The notes under the pieces are model-generated. The model was not told where the DNA came from and searched no databases. It saw only the letters and a program-made list of their open reading frames with translations. Both the position numbers and the translations under genes were made by a program. Positions 11,503-20,009 of a DNA stretch of 64,000 nucleotides are shown here, one piece after another; the stretch's first letter is position 1; every line of letters starts with the position of its first letter. Source of the DNA: Effrenium voratum (taxonomy: Eukaryota > Sar > Dinophyceae > Suessiales > Symbiodiniaceae). Location: contig CAUJNA010003505.1 in the NCBI GenBank assembly GCA_963377175.1, positions 1,585,702 to 1,649,701 on the forward strand. Direction: 5' to 3'.

Positions 11503-12012
11503 TCAACGGTCATATGAGAGACCAGATGGCCGGCACGCCGGCATGGCCTTGACTGCCGGTGGGTGCTTTGGAGTGAAGGCGCGATGGTGAGACGCGGGAC
11601 CAGCGTTGGCAGGGCGGCCAAGAGGACGCCTGTGGTGACTGCGGCTGCGCGACCGACGCCGATGAGGTTCCCGGTGTCTGGACCTTCTTCTCCGTCTGCG
11701 TTCTCGAGAAGTGCTGACACTCACCGTATGAACATGAGCAGTGTGCTCCATCCGGTTGTCTGAGGTGGCCACAAGAGTGACTGGTACCGTCGGATAATCT
11801 GGTCGGACTGATGTGGCCGGCACGGACGACGGCGTTGTTGATGGCGGGGGTGGCGGCGGTGGTTGCCCGTCCGGTACTGGTGGTGGAGGTGGCGGCTGTG
11901 GATGCCGCTGCTGACCTTCAAGACGTTGTAGTCCAGCCAAAAGAATACTGATCTGCGACAAGATGGCATGCAGCATATGCCGGCATTCTCGTAAAAGGTC
12001 GCCATGATCCAT
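11503..12012 (-). CDS. cistron 5: Pro-rich and RS-rich protein, about 169 aa
   Basis: The start is ATG 12012 (MDHGDLLRECRHMLH), 18 nt after CCTTTCTTTCCAG. An N-terminal helix with Leu/Ile repeats (residues 1-30, possibly coiled coil) is followed by two polyproline runs, a linker, and a strongly basic RS block (RERRRRRRSRHREPHRRRSR). The RS block resembles SR splicing factors and the basic tails of Gag-like proteins, which bind RNA. No enzymatic motif. The frame is intact to its stop at 11503. An RNA-binding or RNP-assembly role is an inference from composition only. Confidence 0.5.
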   Translation of the reverse strand: MDHGDLLRECRHMLHAILSQISILLAGLQRLEGQQRHPQPPPPPPVPDGQPPPPPPPSTTPSSVPATSVRPDYPTVPVTLVATSDNRMEHTAHVHTVSVSTSRERRRRRRSRHREPHRRRSRSRSHHRRPLGRPANAGPASHHRAFTPKHPPAVKAMPACRPSGLSYDR

Positions 12013-12200
12013 TCCAGTGTGGAATATGGCTGGAAAGAAAGGGCGATTCAATCAGTGGTCAACTCAAACTGCGGAGGCAACAAGCAATACAACAAGCATG
12101 CAACAAGCGTGTACGCCGACATCGCTGCTTCCCACTACTATGATTGCATTCATGCCAAAGATGGCAGGTGGAAACTCCGCTCATCGATTGCGGTTCCTAG

Positions 12201-13146
12201 CTACGTGGGAATGTTCTGGTGAATGACTTCGGCAATGCAGTCCGACACCTCCTTTTGCACTGGCCCACCGTGGTTTGTGCCCAGGCTTTCGTGGTATACA
12301 TCATGACGCTCTTCTTCCGGAAAAAGCGTGTGGGGTTGCTCGATGCTCATGTCTTGGTGCCGCCTCGGGGGGTTTCGGGGAGATCTGGAAATAGCTGGAA
12401 ATCTCCTTGACAACTTGATCCGTCCAGGGGCCTGGGACACCATGGGGCAACGGAGAAAATGTGAGCTCTGAAACGGACTTCACCCGCTGCTCATCCTCGA
12501 TGATGTTGCGGCGATGCGGCATGAGGCTCCTGTAGACCGTCTCCCAAGATTTCTTCCACTTCTCAGGTTCGGGAAACACTAAGGTGGCAATGCAGGGCAA
12601 CGTGTAGTAAAGAACACCGTCCACCAGGATGGCAATTTCCTCGATCCGGTAGCCAGTGCGTAGCGTGAAACGGTGACTGCCCAAGTCAGGCACATGCTGG
12701 CGAACAGGGAGATGAAGCAGCTCAATCTGGTTCACAGGTGCTCTGAATGGAGTAGGCGGCAGTGTAGGCGATCGAGGTCTCCTCTGATCATCATGAGCGC
12801 GACGACCAACACCTTTCCATTCTCCCCAGTCCTCTTCATCTTCCGACATCCCTTGTGGTCCCGGTGTGAGCCTGACCCGGGAGCGACGGGATCTAGGAGA
12901 GCGAGAGCGCCTCCCGATTGGATGATTGCGCACCGCTCTGATGTTGGTCGCTGATCCAAGTGCTGGAACATCACGGGAAGAGCTGTGGGCCTGCACATTG
13001 TGCTGATGTACCAGACCGTGTGTCCGGACGAAGAGTTGCATCTCATTGCCATTGATGAAGTTTGGAAGGTGCTCCAGCGTCACTTGGCTCGTGGTTTGAA
13101 CCGAGCCGTCTGGGCGTAAGAGACTGGTGACCGTGTACTCCGCCAT
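12201..13146 (-). CDS. cistron 4: unknown protein with RS patch (frame change near 12375)
   Basis: The ATG at 13146 (MAEYTVTSLLRPDG) lies 14 nt after TCTGCATGCAG. Order: N-terminal region with LEHLPNFINGNEMQLFVR; an RS/basic patch (GRRSRSPRSRRSRVRL); an acidic DEEDWGEW segment; then a larger region with TLRTGYRIEEIAILVDGVLY and KWKKSWETVYRSLMPHRR. At a C6/C4 homopolymer pair near 12360-12380 the natural frame shifts, and the tail HQDMSIEQPHTLF...IAEVIHQNIPT ends at 12201. No stop codon separates this ORF from the RT tail upstream, which is in the same frame. Not recognised. Confidence 0.5.
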
Positions 13147-15374
13147 GGTTTTGAGCCAGCTGCATGCAGACACAACACGACACTCCGACAAGCAATCACA
13201 AGCGCACACCAAAAGTAACACAGCAACAAGACAGCATGCATATTTTGTCCCGAGTCGTCGCCGGACATCACGAAGGAGATGGGGATCGAAACCTTTGGCC
13301 TCATAAAGGCGTTTGAGAGCGTTAAGTCCATGTTGTTGCTGAACCGCAGGATGTGCACCACGTATAATGAGCCACGAGCGAGAAGACCAGGAAGAGTAAG
13401 TAAACATCTGATCATTGGCACTCCGAATCCCTTTGATTTGAGAGGGATGATCAGGTAGCTGTGGTGTAATAGTCCTGGACGAAGAATCACATAGGTAACC
13501 CAGCACTTGTCATCATGCTGAAACTCAAGCATCACAGGTGGACGATAAAATTCCAGGGAAAGAAAATTCCTGAGCACCGGTGAGTCTGGAGCAGAGTCAC
13601 GTAGCAGGATGAAACGATTATCGACATAACGCTCGTGCCAGATCACCCCGACATCGGGCATGCGAAAAAGCAAAGAACACATTGTTTGGTGCCAGAAGAA
13701 GTCCTCCACCGTGGCAACCAGATTACAGAGAGGTGGTGCTGCAGGTGATCCCATAGCGACTCCACGTTCTTGCCGGAACAAGTAGCCATTGATCTCGAAG
13801 TGACTGTTGTCAATGACAAAGTCGAGGAGGCAACGAAGGTCTTGTTCACGAAAGGTTCGAGGGACCTTCGTTTGACGGCGCCATTTGCCTTTGAACATAC
13901 GGCGTCGATGATCTGACTTCAATTCGTACACCGACCATTGTGAGGATCGGCGGAGGCCAACTACTTGGTCATAACGATGAAGAAGCACCTGTAGTGCCTG
14001 ATGGAAACGCTCCGTAGGAATGGACGTGAAGAAACCGGACAGGTCCTGAGACACCAGGTGGATGTATTCGGCGGGATCTGCTTTTGACAGCGCGTCCCAG
14101 AGCTGTTGGACAAGTTCTTGGACCGAAAGCTGTCCTGATATGTCGGGAAAAGTAACTTTGGTGAGTTCAAAAATGAGGGCGCCGAAGACCGTGAGGAAGG
14201 GAGCTGCCCACGTGCGAAAGAAAGAAATGATGGGTCTTGCTTTCTGCCAATCCTTTGTCGGTTTTGGAAGGATGCGAGCTGTAGGCAACGGTGCTTGAAG
14301 TCGAAGTCCCCACGCGTAGCGCTGATATAGGAGGGAAGGTGTCGTAGTGACCACTTCAGAGCGAAAAGATGCTGCAGATTCTCGACACAGCGAAAAGACT
14401 TCTCCCGAGCAAAAGGTCTTGTGCATCAGTATGGCGAACAACAAAGGGCAAATCACATGTGCACGAGAGGGAAAATGATCCGCGGGAATTACAACCCACG
14501 AGGACAGAGAAGCCACGGTTCGTTGTAGTGATGTGGATGACCAATAAGCACGATCTTGAAGGTTGGATCGATGGGTATCAATCAACTGAGTCAAAACAGG
14601 CCGTAGATCAGTAAGAAGACTGGAGCCATGTACATGCCACCGACGAGCTAGTTTGCGAAGCTGTGTGGTAAAACGCTGATGCAACAAGTCAACATCGCCG
14701 AAATACTGATCCTTCATGGACGCGGCCATGATATCAATGTCGATGTCCGCATTGATGCGTGAGAACTCATCCACCATTACTGCATGTTCATGCGCACGGT
14801 GTAGGTGGTGATCATCAATGTCCGAACAGCGACACGGAAAAGATACGTCAGGAGTCCATCTGCGTTGCCATGTGCGGTAGTTGTAGATCCTGTCTCCCAA
14901 AGTAGCACTGCGAGTTTCCACCACCCGGATCTTTGGGAGAAATAGGGAGGGGAACAAGTCACGATGTGAAGCGACCCAACGTTGTAACCACGTGCCAAGT
15001 TGAGCTTTCCAATTCCGTACATGTAGAGGCGGTAGAAGTAGTTGTGTCAAAGTGCTTGGTGATTGGAGCTGTAGTTTGCGCATCACCTGGGCGAGGAGTT
15101 TCTGTGCCTTTGAACGAAAGGGCTCGTTGACGAAGACGGAGAGTCGCAGGAAGTAGTAGAGCTGAGTGGGAGGAAAAGCCGCCGACAGTAGGTCTCGCAT
15201 GGCCTGGAACGATGCGCCTGTGTTGGATCCCAGCTGATAGAGAGTGGAGTAATGCGCTTGAATGTCATCCAACATTTCAGGTCGTAATTGCCGTTGAAGA
15301 TCCGGATGTAGTCGTCGTCGAAAACGTTTGTGCAGACGAGCGAGGTGGGAGACGACAACGAATGACGTCGAAAG
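13147..15374 (-). CDS. cistron 3: Penelope-like reverse transcriptase
   Basis: RNA-dependent DNA polymerase that would copy the element's transcript at the target site. The first ATG is at 15275, but the frame is open from 15374, and that extension reads naturally (HLARLHKRFRRRLHPD), so it may continue from the nuclease by a -1 shift. Counting from 15275: CxC motif (PCRC) at 148-150; fingers motif ILPKPTKDWQKARPI at 335-349; motif A QDLSGFFTSIP with Asp411; motif B GVAMGSPAAPPLCN at 505-518; motif C RYVDN at 549-553, with Asn where YxDD enzymes have the second Asp. After residue 590 the natural frame shifts by -1 (at 13508), and the thumb-like tail (LGYLC, IKGIRSAND, LYEAKGFDPHLL) follows. 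The CxC motif and fingers layout fit N-terminal-endonuclease Penelope-like elements. Confidence 0.85.
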
Positions 15375-16222
15375 TCAACTAGATGCTCCCGGAAGCCAAC
15401 CTTTCGAAGAAGTCTATGTACCCAGGGTGCATTCAAATGCGGACGCAGCAGGTATTGCCACTTGCTTTCCTGGACCCAAACCGAGGAAATGGGAAGTTTG
15501 ATCTCAACCGGAATGGCACAGAAAAGCCAGTAAGTGTTGGAGCGCTTCCAGTAGTGAAGTGCAGGTTCGAAGAAGGCATGGCGTCCCCGAAGTAGTTGTA
15601 GAAATTTGCGACTGCGTGAGTGTTCTCGTCGTAGAACGTCCTGATCAGTCGCACCAACGTAGTATGGCGTGTGCCATGGAGAAAGTCGGATGTAAACGCA
15701 TGGTTGTTGATGATGACCTGGATCGTGAATGAAGTCATAGAGGTCCGGAAAACGTGTCCGTATTGAGCGAAGATGTCTTGTGTCTGCAAAAGTGGAATGC
15801 ATAATTTCGCACAACAGAGATGTCTTGTAGAAGTGAAGAACCTGGAAGAACGGTGGGACATATCCATAATCTTGAGAAATGAGACGCTGTAAGAAACTGA
15901 TCAATAAATAGGCCGTGCGCCGGCACCTGTGAAGTTCATACCTGTTGGCCACAGTGTGGTAAGATTGTGACATGGCGTGAATCGGAATCTGAAGTGCAAT
16001 CCGGACCACAACTAGTACTTCCAGAATAAGGCCCAACCAAGGTAGATGTGCAACTGACTCATATTCATCTATTGGTATCGACGGTGGTGGTAGTCCAGGA
16101 AAGCAGTATTGCCAGCACGTAGAGAACATTGTCAACGAGTGTAGAAAGGTGTCCAGAGAATGCCATTGTGCAACATCATCATAGATTCCACAGCGGCGAA
16201 GCTCGGCCAACATGGTGAACAT
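15083..16222 (-). CDS. cistron 2: GIY-YIG endonuclease
   Basis: The nuclease would nick target DNA to prime reverse transcription. The start is ATG 16222 (MFTMLAELRRCGIY), 15 nt after an AG; an upstream extension lacks an ATG. From this Met, an uncharacterised N-terminal region of about 170 residues precedes the GIY-YIG core: CVYIRLSPW (VYI at 176-178), PYYVGATDQD (YYVG at 187-190), LRREHSR (Arg198/199, His201), and WVQESKWQYLLRPHLN with the catalytic-type Glu252. I see no Cys/His pattern like the CCHH of canonical Penelope endonucleases, which the Chlamys group also lacks. The core lies at about 15700-15430. Beyond about 15375 this frame overlaps the RT frame and looks less natural, so the two may form one polypeptide joined by a -1 shift. 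Confidence 0.85.
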   Translation of the reverse strand: MFTMLAELRRCGIYDDVAQWHSLDTFLHSLTMFSTCWQYCFPGLPPPSIPIDEYESVAHLPWLGLILEVLVVVRIALQIPIHAMSQSYHTVANRYELHRCRRTAYLLISFLQRLISQDYGYVPPFFQVLHFYKTSLLCEIMHSTFADTRHLRSIRTRFPDLYDFIHDPGHHQQPCVYIRLSPWHTPYYVGATDQDVLRREHSRSRKFLQLLRGRHAFFEPALHYWKRSNTYWLFCAIPVEIKLPISSVWVQESKWQYLLRPHLNAPWVHRLLRKVGFREHLVDFRRHSLSSPTSLVCTNVFDDDYIRIFNGNYDLKCWMTFKRITPLSISWDPTQAHRSRPCETYCRRLFLPLSSTTSCDSPSSSTSPFVQRHRNSSPR

Positions 16223-16417
16223 GCAACCAATGAAATCTACAGTGTGGCGGCGACATGAATGCAAGCGGCAATTAATATCAAGCAAATGACAACGCAAGCA
16301 CAGACAAGCGCATCATCAAGCAAGTGCAAAGCAAGAAAATGACGGACGAGTTTTGAACCTTTCCTCAACCGTGACACAGCTGCCGCTCCGGGCTCATAAG
16401 TGAACGAAGGGGACTGC

Positions 16418-17849
16418 TCACCCACTGAGTAAGCGGGCGGTCACGATGAGGTGACACAGTGCTTTGTCAGTGAGCTTGGTGAGGTAGCCGGGCTCCAGTC
16501 CCCACAGAGCCGCCATCGCCCCAAGCGTAGGTGCGTCTCCTTTTGGCATGCGCTGTCGCCATGGAATCCAAGGACTTGTTGCCGTTGAGACGGGACGGGT
16601 GATTGGCCCACTTGATCAATGACGCCAAAGTGGTGGTTGTGGGCGATTGCTTGAGATACAAGCGCGGCTGATCACTAGTCCATGTGTAGTACTTGATGAC
16701 GTCATCCGGCGTGCTGTGCATGGTGAGCAATTGTGACGCCGCCGGCTTGGAAGGCGGTGAAGAAAGTCCGTGAAGAGACTGAAGGATCCGGGGTTGCACC
16801 GCGCCATCAAACGACTTGCCATCAAGGGCCGCTGCGCTGGCCGTAGGGAGGGAGCTGGGAGGTGACGAAGATTGTGTGTGGTTGACCGGTGGTGGTGTAA
16901 CCAACTCTGCATCATCCTTCTGGTTTGGCACCGTGGGGGAAGTCGAAGCACGTAACGATGCAGAATACTGAGCCTGGAGCAACTCATGAGCACGATTTAG
17001 ATCGTTGTACTTCTTGACCATGTCATCCGTCTGGGTAGAAGGCGTGAGAGTTGCGTGGTGTTGCTGAAGAAACTGAAGTACCAAGTTGGCCAAATGATCA
17101 TGAACCTTGATCCGCTGGTTGAAGTCGTCCAGGTTGAGCCCCGGCGAATTGGCAAGGTCCTTTTCCAAGGTAAGCAGGTTGATCGACTGTGATCGTCGTA
17201 GTAGCTTGGAACAGGTACTCCAAAGTAAGGCCTCGGTGCGAGTGCGAAAGCCTTCCCACGTCACGAATCTGCCGTGAGCAAACGGTCGGAGCAGCCAGTT
17301 GGTGAGGCCCCCATGAATGACCTGAACCAGGCGAACGTCACGAATGTCCATGCCGGACATGTCACGTAGGTTGTTGTGCGGGGTGCTGGCGACCGTCATG
17401 GGCAGCTGATTGATATCTAACATGCCATCTCCAGGCGTCCAGTCAGCCGATGGTGTAAGCCAGGCTTTCTGAGGTCGAACCGGCAGGGCTGCAGGGTATC
17501 CAGGTGATGGCGTAGTTTGCGAGGGAGTGACCGGCGGCGGCAACACGGGCGTCATGAACTTCGTTGGCGTGGGCTCTGGAGGAACCGGCATCATGTAGTT
17601 GATAGGTGAATGATGGAACTGCTGCGTGGGGTTTGGAATCGATTGATAATTGGTCGGCATCACCGGGAAATTGTTGGCGGAGTTGTAGCCGGAATTGTGT
17701 TGCCAGGATACCAGGTTGTTCCAATCCATGCCCTCCGAGACCTGGTGGTCATTGTGTTCGCGTCGGTGTGCTTTACGAGCTTGAGGGGAAGGACTCCGAT
17801 CACGTCTGCGCCGAGTCCTGGATCTGTCACGATCATCACGTCGAGACAT
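16418..17849 (-). CDS. cistron 1: SR-rich, Pro-rich Gag-like candidate (frame change near 16580)
   Basis: The start is ATG 17849 in a good context (GCCACC ATG), 37 nt after TTTCTCTCAAG. The N-terminus is strongly basic (MSRRDDRDRSRTRRRRDRS). A Gln/Asn/Pro-rich stretch follows (residues about 50-150), then a more folded central region (IRDVRLVQVIHGGLTNWLLR, EGFRTRTEALLWSTCSKLL), a likely coiled coil (MVKKYNDLNRAHELLQAQY), and a segment KYYTWTSDQPRLYL that resembles the start of the W-rich module. The frame stops at 16467. A better C-terminus (MPKGDAPTLGAMAALWGLEP, then LTDKALCHLIVTARLL) continues in another frame to 16418. First position, basic RS head and coiled coil suggest an RNA-packaging role, inferred only. 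Confidence 0.55.
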
Positions 17850-17886
17850 GGTGGCGCAACCAACTCACAACCGTCACACTTCAACC

Positions 17887-18170
17887 TTGAGAGAAACGAA
17901 TCCGACAAAATGCAAGTCAATGCAAGTTCAAGTCATCGGCCATCAGCAGCAATGGTGAGAGAAACGAATCCGACAAAATGCAAGTCAATGCAAGTTCAAG
18001 TCAGCGGCCATCAGCAGTAATGGTGAGAGAAGCGAATCCGACAAAATGCAAGTCAATGCAAGTTCAAGTCAGTAGCCATCAGCATAGCAGCTATGGTGAG
18101 AGCAACGAATCCAACAAAATGCAAGCCAATGCAATTCAAGTCAGCAGCCTTCAGCAGCTATGGTGAGACG
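17887..18170. repeat. four tandem repeats of 68-73 bp in the element's 5' leader
   Basis: The unit begins CGAATCCGACAAAATGCAAG and starts at 17897, 17965, 18033 and 18106 (periods 68, 68, 73). On the sense (minus) strand each unit contains TTTCTCTCACCAT-like pyrimidine stretches, and the leader ends at the AG before cistron 1. Promoter or leader sub-repeats of this sort are common in retroelements. Confidence 0.85.
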
Positions 18171-18336
18171 TCTCTATGATCTGGCAGCTGTCTTCCCTTT
18201 AGTGAAACCTCGTTCCTGGTTAAATGCGAAATTCCGCTGTTCTATGATAAGAACGTTGAGGTCAAATTTTCCGCTAAAGCCGGCCCGGGGTCACACAATG
18301 GGTACACGCGAGGATTCCCCATGAATGGGGTGTACA

Positions 18337-18676
18337 CACTTAAACTCCAGATGGAGGGTGCTAATCTTTCGAGTACAACTGATGAGTCTCGAGTACAACT
18401 GATGAGTCTCGGCTGAGTTCTGCTTGCAAGTCACTTGGCTTCCCTCTAGAGGCGAAAACGTTACCCGAAAGAACAAGAAGCACAAACAGCGCCGCAACCA
18501 AGGGGCCAAATAGACTTTCAGAATCACGCAAATGTTGCAGGTACACAGCACGGCGTCCCGTGTTGCTTCACGACAACTCTGGACGGTCTTCGTTGGGCAA
18601 CGCGACCCAGAGTGTCCGTTGCCCCCCTGCTACCCATAGTGGTGACAGGGCATTCTGTCACTCCGCACACACACAC
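18337..18676. repeat. right terminal direct repeat (pseudo-LTR, 5' end of element)
   Basis: A near-identical copy of 7052-7353 in the same orientation. It includes a 21-nt segment (AGAAGCACAAACAGCGCCGC + A) and a short ATAGTGGTGACA stretch missing from the left copy. It carries CTGATGAG twice, 20 nt apart (from 18379). It starts in TACACACTTAA and ends in CCGCACACACAC. Confidence 0.9.
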
Positions 18677-18815
18677 ACCCACACACACCCACACACACCC
18701 ACACCCACACCCACACCCACACCCACACCCACACCCACACCCACGCCCACACCCACACCCACACCCACACCCACACCCACACCCACACCCACACCCACCC
18801 ACACACACACACACA
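18667..18815. repeat. CACCCA / CA microsatellite
   Basis: ACACCC and CACACC units run without interruption from the end of the right terminal repeat to 18815. This is the microsatellite on the 5' side of the element. Confidence 0.95.
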
Positions 18816-19656
18816 AAATCAACTAATCCAAGGCAACCCGTGCAACAGGTAGGGCAACTCCTCCGTTCATCCAGCAGAAAATGGAAGATATGAAGATATT
18901 GAAAGTCGACCCAGTCAGAAGTCAAATCAGACGCATAATGATGGACACTCATGTAACTCCAGCGCCACAAGCCCTTGTGGATCTTCAAGCCCTTTCATCC
19001 CCTAAGGAATGGGTTCGATGACTGGTGTCGAGGAACTGAACCACCAACACCTTGCTCAGCCTTCGAAATCAGCAGCTCAGGCATTGCAGCTGGGCAGCAT
19101 GGTCGGGCGACCTGCGCGACAGCGCAAGACAAAAGGGCTTGCAGGTAAACCAGCGGCTTTCAGTTGCGCCTTTTTGGCCCCCAGAATCGGTGTGTTAAGA
19201 GCTGGAAGTGTCCAGTATGTTGTTTCCTTTTGCCGTGACATATTGGCTTGCTCAGCAGCAATATGCACATTGGCTGCCTTTGTCCATGTGTGGCATGATT
19301 TCTTGGATGGAGCAATCTACATCAACACACGGCTTTGTTTCTTCTGACTTGTCTACTTTCATGTTGCTGCTTGCCCGCAATATGCGCCCCGCACATTGCG
19401 GCTCAGAGCCTTGGACCCCTTCTCATTTCCCACGCTTCTGGTCATCAGGGCTCAAGTGGATATCTGCATTGTGGTATTTCTGGCTGGCAAAGTGCGAAGT
19501 CTGAAGCAGCACTATTTGCATCTGGCCGGGGACCGGGCTCTCACTATGAAGATTCTCGAGCGTCGAAGTCCCAGTCTCAGCATTGAAACATGCATCCACC
19601 GAAACAGGCTTCCCTTCTTGGGGAGCTCTGCCGGAACTGTATCCCAGTTCTGCAAC
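18816..19656. other. no gene seen
   Basis: Unique-looking DNA with no exon-like GC-rich island that I can support. It is probably the 3' flank of the methyltransferase gene or intergenic. Confidence 0.4.
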
Positions 19657-19722
19657 TGGCACCCCAGCCCCGCCTTGGAGCTGCTGCACCGCCCTGGACA
19701 CAGGCGCCCGCAGCAGCTGCAC
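19657..19722 (-). CDS. candidate exon (VQLLRAPVSRAVQQLQ), gene unknown
   Basis: Sixty-six bases between GGCAAG and GTTGCA read as 22 codons with mostly G/C third positions (VQLLRAPVSRAVQQLQGGAG). They match the style of the exons at 24-31 kb on the same strand. It could be a 3' exon of the methyltransferase gene. No motif is diagnostic. Confidence 0.3.
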
Positions 19723-19943
19723 CTTGCCTCGGGAACGGAAACACTTCTTCCGAAGGTGTAAACCCACCACAGGGGCCTGCAGGGAACACGGGCAAGACAA
19801 AAACATTCTCTGAAAAGAAACTGTTCCGCCAACTTGCAGTTGGCCACGCAAAGAAAGGTCCTCCACCCTTTTTGGGATTTCACATAACATGGTGCTAGTC
19901 ATCCGCGCCTTTTTACGTTTGGACCCATTAGGCTTTGACCAGC

Positions 19944-20009
19944 GTTCAATCCGATGTGTCCGGAGTCCCGGCAGGGCAGCTTCTCGAGCAGCTCCGGAAG
20001 CTCCGGCGC
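19944..20009 (-). CDS. candidate exon (APELPELLEKLPCRD), gene unknown
   Basis: After an acceptor-like GCGTTAG, the codons read APELPELLEKLPCRDSGHIG with nearly all G/C third positions. The 3' border is uncertain. The strand and style fit the methyltransferase gene upstream, but the peptide has no diagnostic motif. Confidence 0.35.

Larger units (their letters stand above)
7052..18676 (-). mobile_element. multi-cistron Penelope-like retroelement (N-terminal GIY-YIG type)
   Basis: All cistrons read on the minus strand, so the 5' end is on the right. Seen directly: direct terminal repeats at 7052-7353 and 18337-18676, both ending in CA tracts; a GIY-YIG nuclease ORF upstream of a reverse transcriptase ORF; a CxC motif in the linker; and at least eight other ORFs. 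Known: permuted Penelope-like elements (Naiad, Chlamys) carry an N-terminal GIY-YIG domain, a CxC linker, pseudo-LTRs and an insertion bias for microsatellites. Inferred: this is such an element, lying between two microsatellites. Its 11.6-kb, eleven-cistron plan is larger and more complex than the single-ORF members I know of. A nested insertion of two elements is the main alternative, but the uniform strand and spacing argue against it. Confidence 0.82.

Noticed and set aside
13140..13160. Sense-strand TGGCTCAA near cistron 4 as a relic of the dinoflagellate spliced leader (which ends TTTTGGCTCAAG)
   Set aside because: Only a 7-8 base match, in the wrong position relative to the AG. No full leader relic was seen anywhere in the window, so it is not evidence for the lineage.
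7052..18676. LTR retrotransposon or endogenous virus as the identity of the element
   Set aside because: No integrase, protease, RNase H or primer-binding site is seen. The nuclease is GIY-YIG and the RT has Penelope-like motifs.
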